This document shows, one piece after another, positions 1 through 5,369 of a stretch of 5,369 bases of DNA. A program made the translations under genes and the position numbers. A model generated the notes under the pieces. It was given only the letters and a program-made list of their open reading frames with translations. It made no database searches and had not been told where the DNA came from. Source of the DNA: Desulfuromusa sp. (GTDB taxonomy: Bacteria > Desulfobacterota > Desulfuromonadia > Desulfuromonadales > Geopsychrobacteraceae); assembly GCA_030590745.1 (NCBI GenBank), contig JAUVCS010000081.1, positions 1-5,369 on the forward strand. Reading direction: 5' to 3'. Within the stretch, counting starts at the first letter, position 1. Every line of letters begins with the position of its first letter.

Positions 1-86
1 CCGACGATCTCAATCGGGGCACCATCCAGCAAGTACCGAATCTCTTTCAACTTGCCCTGATTGCCGGTTGCAACCAGAAGCTTCAT
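1..86 (-). CDS. rdgB: RdgB/HAM1-family XTP/dITP diphosphatase, N-terminus only
   Basis: Only the first 28 codons are in the window; the rest lies beyond its left edge. The protein begins [16 protein letters not shown], which carries the family signature T-G-N-x-G-K-x-x-E (T7, G8, N9, G11, K12, E15) that binds the nucleotide phosphates in RdgB/HAM1 pyrophosphatases. The family hydrolyses non-canonical purine triphosphates (XTP, dITP, ITP) to monophosphate and pyrophosphate in the cytoplasm, keeping deaminated bases out of DNA and RNA. The ATG overlaps the rph stop as ATGA (83-86), and only a weak G-rich stretch precedes it, so translation is probably coupled to rph. An rph-rdgB pair is common in bacteria and supports the call. 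Everything after about residue 28 is unseen. Confidence 0.9.
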   Translation of the reverse strand, partial: MKLLVATGNQGKLKEIRYLLDGAPIEIV

Positions 87-823
87 TGCACCAGCCCCAA
101 AGCCTGTTGCTGCAGGCTGGTCAATTGTCCGCAACCATGCAATGCCAGATCACGTAACGCATCCAGCTCAGATTGCGAAAACGGTTCTGCTTCTGCGGTT
201 CCCTGAACCTCGACAAACTTGCCGGCGCCGGTGATCACAAAATTCATGTCGACCTCGGCATTGGAATCTTCAGCGTAATTGAGATCAAGCAGTGGTTTTG
301 CCCCGACAATCCCGACACTTATGGCGGCGACACTATCTTTGAGTGGGATTTTTTTCAATTTCCCCTGCGCCACCAAACCGCTCAGAGCATCATGAAGAGC
401 CACATAGGCACCGGTAATTGATGCTGTCCGGGTACCACCATCAGCCTGCAAAACATCACAATCAATCTGTACCGTGATCTCACCCAAAGCTTCCAGATCG
501 GTAACAGCTCGCAAGGAGCGACCAATCAACCGCTGAATTTCTTGCGTTCTGCCAGAAATCTTCCCCTTGGTGGCTTCACGCATCGAACGAGTATGTGTCG
601 CCCGCGGCAACATACTGTATTCAGCAGTCACCCAACCACGTCCCTGGCCACGCATAAACGGGGGGACCCTTTCCTCGACTGAAGCGTTACAGAGGACCTT
701 GGTGTCACCACAGCAGACCAACACCGAACCTTCGGCATATTTAGTATATTTGCGTTGAAAGCTGATAGGTCGCAATTGATTTGCCAAGCGACCATCTAAA
801 CGCTGAATTTCAGTTGACTCCAT
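83..823 (-). CDS. rph: Ribonuclease PH (tRNA 3'-end phosphorolytic exoribonuclease)
   Basis: A complete 246-residue protein, the usual length for RNase PH. The enzyme trims nucleotides from the 3' end of tRNA precursors and other RNAs, using inorganic phosphate and releasing nucleoside diphosphates; it acts as a hexamer in the cytoplasm. The sequence follows the family closely. It has [16 protein letters not shown] at 61-76, the substrate-binding [15 protein letters not shown] at 91-105, and the phosphate-binding GGTRTA around R132. The metal-binding acidic stretch [16 protein letters not shown] at 179-194 holds the expected catalytic aspartates near D180 and D186. The ATG at 823-821 has an AAGGAG Shine-Dalgarno at 831-836, seven bases upstream, inside the 3' end of the amidase gene. 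The gene overlaps the amidase by 14 bases and rdgB by 4. No key residue appears to be missing. Confidence 0.98.
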   Translation of the reverse strand: MESTEIQRLDGRLANQLRPISFQRKYTKYAEGSVLVCCGDTKVLCNASVEERVPPFMRGQGRGWVTAEYSMLPRATHTRSMREATKGKISGRTQEIQRLIGRSLRAVTDLEALGEITVQIDCDVLQADGGTRTASITGAYVALHDALSGLVAQGKLKKIPLKDSVAAISVGIVGAKPLLDLNYAEDSNAEVDMNFVITGAGKFVEVQGTAEAEPFSQSELDALRDLALHGCGQLTSLQQQALGLVQ

Positions 824-1904
824 CTATTTTCTCCTTCGACTGCTTGGCATACTGGCGGATACCAGCATACAGCGCCTGAATTATTTGTTGTTGATATTCC
901 GGGGTTTGTAACTGCTGCAGTTCTTCGGGGTTGCTCAGAAACCCGAGTTCGATCTGCACTGTTGGCAAGTTTCCACGACCAAGAGAGAGTCGTGAAGAGG
1001 GATAGATACCACGAACCTCGATAGATCTCTCCTGCAGTGCCAGCGCCAATTCATTCGCCAGCAACATGCTGTCGCTCAAATGCTCTTCAGCGGCTTCCTC
1101 AACAGCAACATCCTGAGCGATTTCTTCTGGACGAACAAACAGAGTAACGCCGTTCATGGCAGTAGAAAAAGCGGCCTGAGCATGCACTAACAGCCAGATA
1201 TCGACATCCTCTCTCGATGCCGACTGCAGACGTTGCTCCATCGTCAGTTCATAATCGCCATCACGACTGAGGTAAATCGGGATTCCCAGTTTCATCTTCA
1301 GCTGTTTCGCCAGCTTTTCTGCAATTTCCAGATTGAGTTGTTTCTCCTTATATCCTGAAGAAGCAATAACCCCGGTATCCAGCCCGCCATGTCCGGGATC
1401 AATAGCAACGGCACGAATCAAAGGTCCGCTTGCTGTAGTTTTCTTATTCAGGAAAAAGGCAAACAATTTTTCTAGAGTACTCTCCTGCTTGGTTGGAGTG
1501 TTGTCGATATCAGGATCAAGATTACGGAAATAGATTGACCGCCCCGTCAATTGTGCCAATTGGTTGAGAATGAAGCTATCGGTAACCCGGAGACGACCAT
1601 CAATAAAGCGTGGTTTTTCTTCTAAGGGATAATATTCATCCCCTACTTTCAAAAAACTGCTGGCCGGTGAAATTTCTGCCCGACCATGCTTGGTACTAAT
1701 CAAAAAACTGTGTGAGATCGAGTTCCAGTGACCCTTTAGCCCCACGGCAGCCAATGCATCTTCAATGGCAATATATGGGACCCCCCGTTGCTGATAAACA
1801 TCCTTCAGGCGCACCGGATCCTTACCGCGCAGAGCGATATCAACCGCAGCAACTGCCGAATGCAATGGCAGGAACAAACAGATTAAGATGATGAAAAAAC
1901 GCAT
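810..1904 (-). CDS. Secreted N-acetylmuramoyl-L-alanine amidase (Amidase_3 family)
   Basis: A complete 364-residue zinc amidase that should cut the bond between N-acetylmuramic acid and L-alanine in peptidoglycan, in the periplasm. Residues 1-20 form a signal peptide: a short basic start, a hydrophobic run, and an A-x-A type end (AVAA at 17-20). Residues about 30-130 resemble the copper-amine-oxidase-N-like/stalk domain often found ahead of amidases; this is recognised by general pattern only. The catalytic domain spans about 163-355. It shows the zinc ligands H172 in DPGHGG (169-174), E187 in the [11 protein letters not shown] segment and H241 in LLVHAQ, with catalytic E319 in QIELGFLSN. The usual His-Ala-Asn reads His-Ala-Gln here. 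The start has a weak AGAGAG Shine-Dalgarno about 6 bases upstream. It follows a 277-base gap and leads directly into rph. AmiC-like is a fair description, but the N-domain is not clearly an AMIN domain, so no symbol is given. Confidence 0.93.
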   Translation of the reverse strand: MRFFIILICLFLPLHSAVAAVDIALRGKDPVRLKDVYQQRGVPYIAIEDALAAVGLKGHWNSISHSFLISTKHGRAEISPASSFLKVGDEYYPLEEKPRFIDGRLRVTDSFILNQLAQLTGRSIYFRNLDPDIDNTPTKQESTLEKLFAFFLNKKTTASGPLIRAVAIDPGHGGLDTGVIASSGYKEKQLNLEIAEKLAKQLKMKLGIPIYLSRDGDYELTMEQRLQSASREDVDIWLLVHAQAAFSTAMNGVTLFVRPEEIAQDVAVEEAAEEHLSDSMLLANELALALQERSIEVRGIYPSSRLSLGRGNLPTVQIELGFLSNPEELQQLQTPEYQQQIIQALYAGIRQYAKQSKEKIDGVN

Positions 1905-1953
1905 AATCGCTCTCTGGAAAAATTGGTTGAATTGCCGGTTTCTAAAAGCAAGA

Positions 1954-1973
1954 ACTCAGCTTATTCTACTCAG
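1954..1973 (-). promoter_or_regulatory. Candidate proximal promoter of the amidase-rph-rdgB operon, flanked by a direct repeat
   Basis: On the minus strand a TAGAAT hexamer (1963-1968; five of six matches to TATAAT) lies about 60 bases upstream of the amidase ATG, a sensible place for a -10 box. Two copies of CTGAGT (1954-1959 and 1968-1973) flank it on the same strand, 14 bases apart, which could form an operator. No good -35 hexamer sits 16-18 bases upstream, so the promoter would be weak or activator-dependent. This is pattern reading only. Confidence 0.25.
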
Positions 1974-2014
1974 GCTTTGCGGATCGTAACGAGAAATCGA
2001 CTGATCGAGGGGAG

Positions 2015-2060
2015 ATTTTCGCAGATTTGAGAGCGAATAGCACGGCTATTTGTCGAAAAT
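2015..2060. repeat. Nested inverted repeat (two-part hairpin)
   Basis: The outer arms ATTTTCG (2015-2021) and CGAAAAT (2054-2060) are perfect reverse complements. Inside them AATAGC (2036-2041) and GCTATT (2045-2050) form a perfect 6-bp stem around a 3-base loop. If transcribed from the plus strand, the inner stem can grow to 9 bp through G-U pairs (2033-2035 with 2051-2053); from the minus strand those pairs become A-C mismatches. There is no following T-run on either strand, so it is not an intrinsic terminator. It may be a REP-like element, a protein-binding palindrome or part of a leader RNA. Confidence 0.55.
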
Positions 2061-2127
2061 ATACGGAAATATGACCCGAACTGGCGGTTTTGCAGTAGAT
2101 TCGTGTAAAATTCGACAGTTACCTGGA

Positions 2128-2157
2128 ACCCTAGCTTAGCCTTCCCTGTTCTGTCAA
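2128..2157 (-). promoter_or_regulatory. Candidate distal promoter upstream of the amidase
   Basis: On the minus strand a perfect TTGACA (2152-2157) is followed after 18 bases by TAGGGT (2128-2133), which keeps only the T, A and final T of the -10 consensus. Transcription from here would give a leader of roughly 215 bases that includes both inverted repeats of the gap. The poor -10 makes this tentative. Confidence 0.2.
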
Positions 2158-2181
2158 TCGGTGGGCTACGGTAAAAAGTAT

Positions 2182-3252
2182 TCAGATGAGTGGTTCACCT
2201 GGAATTCTGGCTAAGTTAAGGGCGGGGAACATCCTCCCAATAAGAAGTTTCTCCAGATCCTGCTGGGCCTGCTCATCCTCGGCAATATCACGAACCTGGC
2301 CTCCTGCAACCATGCCATGTCCTCCAGCGGTACCAATTCCTGCGACCATCTCCTGAATAACCAGTCCAAGTTTAGCTTCTGGATTTAAAGAGCGCATCGA
2401 CAGAATCTGGGTTTTATTGAACCACCCCATCCCGAGAACATAATTGACCCCCTGTTGACGTAACAGAAAGTCAGCTAATTCGGCAACGAGGTCAGGATTT
2501 TCAACCTTCTGTAAGTTAAAAACCAACATTTCACCATAGACTCGGGCATTTTTGAGTGCTGTGGCAAAAGTGGAAAAATAATTGCGTGAAACCTGGGGAT
2601 GAATAATATTGTAAAGAATCTGGTTATTTGAAAGTGGTAATAATTTCAAGTAAGCTTCGCGATCTGCCTTTGACCATTCGCGGCCCAGATCCTGAGTCTC
2701 CGATTTAATTGCATAAAACAGACTGGTTGCCAACTTGGTATTAATCGATACATTCTGGTCATTGAGATATTCATAAAGGATAGTTGCCGAAGCGCCATAG
2801 TTTTCACGAATATCGACCCAGTAAACATCCTCATAGTCTTTCTTCGGTGGATGGTGATCTATCACCAGGTGGACCGGTTGCCCGGGAGGTAAGGAATTGT
2901 TTCCGGCATCCGGCTGGGTATCGACCACACAAACAACCGGAAACTGGGAGAGGTTAAGTTCACAAATCGGCACCAGAGTGATCTCCAGAAGGTCAACCAT
3001 CTGCCGGTTTTCACTCCGGCCAATTACCCCGCCGTAAGAGAGAACCGCATCCTGACCGGTTTTCATCAGAATCAGATGGCGGAGTGCCACAGCAGCAGAA
3101 ATTGAATCGGGATCAGGGTTATCATGACAGACAATCAGAATTTTTCCCCGCCCACGCAGCCATTCAATCATGCTGGCAACTGAATCAGTAGTGATAGAAG
3201 CATCAGGAGCTTGACCATCTTCTTGATCAGAATTAACAGTTGGTAGATTCAT
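2182..3252 (-). CDS. DHH/DHHA1-family phosphoesterase (NrnA/RecJ-like)
   Basis: A complete 356-residue soluble protein of the DHH superfamily: manganese-dependent phosphoesterases that include NrnA (nano-RNA and pAp hydrolase) and cyclic di-AMP phosphodiesterases. The DHH domain shows motif I HDNPDPDS (43-50), motif II VVDTQP with D111, and the name-giving DHH at 132-134 in VIDHHP. The C-terminal DHHA1 substrate-binding domain ends with GGHGMVAGG (310-318). Where many relatives have T-D-T after the ATxLxxGI helix, this protein has SET (184-186), with glutamate in place of the metal-binding aspartate. Residues 1-25 are a polar extension not seen in typical NrnA. There is no signal peptide or membrane segment, so it is unlike membrane-bound GdpP. 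The start is supported by AAGGA at 3258-3262, five bases upstream and touching the upstream DUF512 stop, which is 9 bases away. The exact substrate (nano-RNA, pAp or a cyclic dinucleotide) cannot be read from the sequence. Confidence 0.93.
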   Translation of the reverse strand: MNLPTVNSDQEDGQAPDASITTDSVASMIEWLRGRGKILIVCHDNPDPDSISAAVALRHLILMKTGQDAVLSYGGVIGRSENRQMVDLLEITLVPICELNLSQFPVVCVVDTQPDAGNNSLPPGQPVHLVIDHHPPKKDYEDVYWVDIRENYGASATILYEYLNDQNVSINTKLATSLFYAIKSETQDLGREWSKADREAYLKLLPLSNNQILYNIIHPQVSRNYFSTFATALKNARVYGEMLVFNLQKVENPDLVAELADFLLRQQGVNYVLGMGWFNKTQILSMRSLNPEAKLGLVIQEMVAGIGTAGGHGMVAGGQVRDIAEDEQAQQDLEKLLIGRMFPALNLARIPGEPLI

Positions 3253-3261
3253 CTCAATCCT

Positions 3262-4575
3262 TCATAACTGGATAATTTCAACCGGACCATCCGCAATCGA
3301 CTCCACACCGTCAAGAATTCCCCATGGAGAGTTCTCAACAACAATGACCGGTACCTGAAGAGCCTTTTCAATCTTTTCAATATTGACATCATCAAGAAAC
3401 AGTTGCCCCCCATCCTTTAACATAACGTCCGGGATCAGCAGCCCGTCTCCCAATGAGAGCCCCTGCAGCTGCTGCAACAGATCATCACCGGTAATTAATC
3501 CCGTCACGGTAATATCCGGACCAAAAAAGTTATTAGTAATAGCAACAACCTGCAGATTGAACCCCGCTTTGATACTGAACTGTTCAGCATATTTAATCAG
3601 TTCATCCCGAAACAGACAACCTGTGACCAGGGTAATTTTGTCCAGTTCCAACGTTTCAACTTCCACTAGAACTTCTGCTTGCTGATGGCGAAATTGGGCA
3701 ATCAACCCTACCCCATTTTCAATCTGGGGGAAATCTTCATAATCAGAAAAAGAGGGGATTTGTTGTTCTGCCAGCAGATAGAATTCATCCGCAGCAAAAA
3801 CAAATCGGCTCCCGTGTAGAGGTAAAAAATCAGCTTGATATTGGTGTACCAACCGCAAACAGGAAGTTGCATCCTGGTGTGTCACTTTTTTCAATTGCGG
3901 TAATTTACTCCGATATTGGGTCAGTCCAACCGGAACAATCGCGACAGAAGCGACCTGTGGCCATAAGCTGGCTAAATCCTCAATGGTCTGTTTTAGTGCT
4001 GTCCCATCATTGATCCCAGGGCAAAAAACAACCTGACAGTGGAGCTCTATTCCGGCTGCAACCAAGCGATCAAGCAGAGGGAGAATTTCCGGAATTTCAG
4101 TTCCAAGGAGTTTTTCACGCAACAGATGGTCGGTTGCATGTACGGAAATATAGAGAGGGGAAAGCTTATCGCGGATAATTCTCTGCAGGTCAACTTCACT
4201 TAGATTAGTCAGGGTAATGTAAGTCCCATAGAGATAAGAAAAACGGTAATCCTCATCCTTTACATAGAGGGTTTTCCGCAGCCCTTTGGGCAATTGATGA
4301 ACAAAGCAGAACAGGCACTGATTTCCACATTGCCGCGGTTGCGGGTGAGCAATGTTGATACCGAGATCCTCATGTTGATCCTTCTCCAGATCAACTTCCC
4401 ACAAATCATCATTCTCTCTGAGAACTGTTAATAATAGCTGTTTTGATCCTAGATGCAGGTGATAATCAACAAGATCGGTCATTTCATGACCGTTAATACT
4501 GAGTAACCTGTCCCCGGCAAGAAGTCCTAGTTCTGCCGCATAACTATCGGTCTCAACAGATTCAACCCTTAACAT
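3262..4575 (-). CDS. DUF512 protein: N-terminal PDZ domain plus radical SAM iron-sulfur domain
   Basis: A complete 437-residue protein of the DUF512 family, whose function is not established to my knowledge. Residues 1-55 form a PDZ-like domain, with the AELGLLAGDRLLSINGHEM turn at 13-32. The radical SAM part follows: C83, C87 and C90 give the canonical C-x3-C-x2-C for a 4Fe-4S cluster and S-adenosylmethionine, continuing FCFVHQLPKGLR (89-100) as is typical of DUF512. The SVHATD stretch (144-149) fits a barrel strand. The C-terminal DUF512 region includes FGPDITVTGLITGDDL (351-366) and GGQLFLDD (389-396). It is cytoplasmic, with no signal peptide. The ATG is preceded by an AAGAAGTGAT stretch, a moderate Shine-Dalgarno. 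It lies just after the hfq terminator and is tightly coupled to the DHH gene. Family assignment is confident; substrate and reaction are unknown. Confidence 0.93.
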   Translation of the reverse strand: MLRVESVETDSYAAELGLLAGDRLLSINGHEMTDLVDYHLHLGSKQLLLTVLRENDDLWEVDLEKDQHEDLGINIAHPQPRQCGNQCLFCFVHQLPKGLRKTLYVKDEDYRFSYLYGTYITLTNLSEVDLQRIIRDKLSPLYISVHATDHLLREKLLGTEIPEILPLLDRLVAAGIELHCQVVFCPGINDGTALKQTIEDLASLWPQVASVAIVPVGLTQYRSKLPQLKKVTHQDATSCLRLVHQYQADFLPLHGSRFVFAADEFYLLAEQQIPSFSDYEDFPQIENGVGLIAQFRHQQAEVLVEVETLELDKITLVTGCLFRDELIKYAEQFSIKAGFNLQVVAITNNFFGPDITVTGLITGDDLLQQLQGLSLGDGLLIPDVMLKDGGQLFLDDVNIEKIEKALQVPVIVVENSPWGILDGVESIADGPVEIIQL

Positions 4576-4607
4576 ACATCACTTCTTTCTATGTCGAGTA
4601 GAGCTTT

Positions 4608-4643
4608 AAAACAGCAGGGGCGGCACCATCGGAACCGCCCCTG
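4608..4643 (-). terminator. Intrinsic terminator downstream of hfq
   Basis: Read on the minus strand, a 9-bp GC-rich stem CAGGGGCGG / CCGCCCCTG (4635-4643 and 4615-4623) encloses an 11-base loop and is followed by CTGTTTT. It begins 25 bases after the hfq stop, the right place and orientation to end the miaA-hfq transcript. The T-run is short and interrupted, so some read-through into the DUF512 gene is likely. On the plus strand no T-run follows the stem. Confidence 0.85.
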
Positions 4644-4668
4644 AGAAAAATATCAATGCTATTGAAAT

Positions 4669-4902
4669 CTAGTCACGTCCACCATGCAAACGGAAACTTC
4701 CATCAGCCGAGGTAATTGAACTCACTGCATGTTTATAGATAAGAACGTCACCGGCACATTCAGCCAAAATACAAAAACTGTCAAAAGACTTGATGTACCC
4801 CTCCATTTTCTCCCCAGTCATCATGACCAGAGTAACCTTAACCCGCTCTTTACGAGCCTGATTCAAGTACTGATCTTGAATGTTAAATGGTGATTTTGGC
4901 AT
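4669..4902 (-). CDS. hfq: RNA chaperone Hfq
   Basis: A 77-residue Hfq, the usual size for the short-tailed form. Hfq is a hexameric Sm-like ring that pairs small RNAs with mRNAs. The proximal-face residues are present: IQD near the N-terminus (Q9, D10), the rim cluster RKER (17-20), SFDSF (39-43) and the Sm2 motif YKHAVSSI (56-63). By ungapped alignment to E. coli Hfq from memory, several distal-face positions differ: Tyr25 is V26, Gln33 is E34, Gln52 is V53 and Thr61 is S62. The C-terminal tail is only about 12 residues. The ATG at 4902-4900 was chosen over an in-frame ATG 11 codons upstream because a strong AAGGAG lies five bases before it, and because MPKSPFNIQDQ matches the usual Hfq start. 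It follows miaA by 10 bases and ends at its own terminator. Confidence 0.97.
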   Translation of the reverse strand: MPKSPFNIQDQYLNQARKERVKVTLVMMTGEKMEGYIKSFDSFCILAECAGDVLIYKHAVSSITSADGSFRLHGGRD

Positions 4903-4907
4903 GTCCT

Positions 4908-4913
4908 CTCCTT
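4908..4913 (-). promoter_or_regulatory. Shine-Dalgarno of hfq, deciding its start
   Basis: AAGGAG on the minus strand sits five bases before the hfq ATG and overlaps the miaA TAA stop (4913-4915) by one base. It rules out the longer 88-residue reading and suggests that ribosomes finishing miaA re-initiate on hfq. Confidence 0.85.
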
Positions 4914-5369
4914 TATTCAAGTAAAAATTCATCAATAGATTTTATTACTTTACCAGACTTCATTGAGGAATCAACCCAAATAATGTCCCCCTCTTTTCGA
5001 AACCAGGTCAACTGCCTTTTCGCATATTGGCGAGTATACTTTTGTATGTCATCGCTCATTTGCTCTGCGCTGATTTCAGTTTTTAAATATCTAACCACTT
5101 CCCGATACCCAAGGGTCTGTAAAGCATTCAGTTCAAATGAGTAATCTTCAACCAGTCCCCTGACCTCATCGACTAACCCGCTTGAAAGCATCTGTCCGGT
5201 TCGCTGATTGATTCGCGAATAGAGTTCATCGCGGGGAAAATCGGCAGCCAGTTTTAGAACTCGATAGGGTTGTTCAGAAAAACTGTGTTCGGCTTTTAAC
5301 TCAGAGATCTTCTGCCCACTGAGAATACACACTTCAAGTGCCCTGACAATACGGATAAGGTTATTCGGA
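4913..5369 (-). CDS. miaA: tRNA dimethylallyltransferase MiaA, C-terminal part
   Basis: The last 151 codons of miaA; the 5' half, with the P-loop and tRNA-binding start, lies beyond the right edge. The reading frame is open to the edge and its first residues read PNNLIRIVRALEV, matching the conserved R-I-x-R-A-L-E-V segment of MiaA, followed by a variant (ILSGQKIS) of the usual ATGKPLS. Further signatures are the DEV...L region, LGYREVVRYL, and TRQYAKRQLTWFRKE with a following IIWVD near the C-terminus. MiaA transfers a dimethylallyl group to N6 of A37 in tRNAs that read codons starting with U, the first step toward ms2i6A. A GTG at 5332 opens a shorter frame but is internal: the homology continues upstream of it. 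The miaA-hfq pairing is widespread in Proteobacteria and supports both calls. Confidence 0.97.
   Translation of the reverse strand, partial: PNNLIRIVRALEVCILSGQKISELKAEHSFSEQPYRVLKLAADFPRDELYSRINQRTGQMLSSGLVDEVRGLVEDYSFELNALQTLGYREVVRYLKTEISAEQMSDDIQKYTRQYAKRQLTWFRKEGDIIWVDSSMKSGKVIKSIDEFLLE

Larger units (their letters stand above)
1905..2181. other. 277-base structured intergenic region between the DHH gene and the amidase gene
   Basis: This is the only sizeable non-coding gap in the window. No convincing gene was found in it on either strand. It has no GC-rich hairpin with a T-run after the DHH stop, so no intrinsic terminator for the upstream genes can be called. It contains a nested inverted repeat (2015-2060), a second inverted repeat pairing 2051-2057 with 2111-2117, a repeated ATTCG on the plus strand (2099-2103 and 2110-2114), and two weak candidate promoters pointing to the amidase. 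It may be a long leader, a regulatory region or a member of a dispersed intergenic repeat family; the sequence alone does not decide. Confidence 0.6.

Noticed and set aside
173..421. Plus-strand open frame of 82 codons
   Set aside because: It lies antisense within the well-supported rph gene, has no recognisable domain, and is explained as a shadow frame.
2015..2060. The nested hairpin as an intrinsic terminator for the DHH gene
   Set aside because: The stem is AT-rich, interrupted by unequal loops, far from the DHH stop, and not followed by a T-run on the minus strand.
3383..3685. Plus-strand open frame of 100 codons
   Set aside because: It lies wholly antisense to the DUF512 gene; its serine/proline-rich translation resembles antisense reading of a conserved gene rather than a protein.
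4669..4935. Longer 88-residue reading of hfq
   Set aside because: The first 11 codons lie over the miaA stop and the hfq Shine-Dalgarno; the downstream ATG has the strong AAGGAG and matches the usual Hfq N-terminus.
4887..5144. Plus-strand open frame of 85 codons
   Set aside because: It runs antisense across the hfq start and the miaA end, both firmly identified, and its product shows no family features.
1..5369. Mobile element, phage genes, defence system or CRISPR array
   Set aside because: All genes are conserved housekeeping families in a single orientation, with no transposase, integrase, repeat-spacer pattern or terminal repeats.

Overview
The window is a compact, entirely minus-strand housekeeping block. 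In transcription order (high to low coordinate) it runs miaA (partial) > hfq > a DUF512 PDZ/radical SAM protein > a DHH/DHHA1 phosphoesterase > a 277-base gap > a secreted N-acetylmuramoyl-L-alanine amidase > rph (RNase PH) > rdgB (partial). No mobile element, CRISPR array, tRNA or rRNA was seen. Base composition looks moderate and even throughout, with no sign of a recently acquired island. The gene families, the miaA-hfq pair and the DUF512 and DHH neighbours suggest a Gram-negative anaerobe of the Desulfuromonadales/Geobacter type (former Deltaproteobacteria). This is inference from gene content and recalled protein resemblance, not from a marker gene.

Right part (3262-5369): the miaA C-terminal half is followed after 10 bases by hfq, whose Shine-Dalgarno overlaps the miaA stop codon. 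hfq ends in a strong intrinsic terminator (4608-4643). The DUF512 gene starts just beyond it, so the pair DUF512-DHH must be read by partial read-through or from a promoter near or inside the hfq 3' end.

Middle (1905-3252): the DHH gene starts 9 bases after the DUF512 stop, with its Shine-Dalgarno abutting that stop, so the two are probably translationally coupled. After the DHH gene comes the only sizeable gap. It has no convincing terminator. It holds a nested inverted repeat, a second inverted repeat that competes for the same bases, and two candidate promoters for the downstream operon.

Left part (1-1904): amidase, rph and rdgB are packed with overlaps of 14 and 4 bases, typical of a co-translated operon. 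The theme of the block is RNA maturation (MiaA, Hfq, RNase PH) and nucleotide hygiene (DHH phosphoesterase, RdgB), plus a cell-wall hydrolase and an uncharacterised radical SAM protein.

No clearly new biological system is visible. The items most worth a second look are the structured gap at 1905-2181, the unusual distal-face residues of Hfq, and the functionally uncharacterised DUF512-DHH pair.
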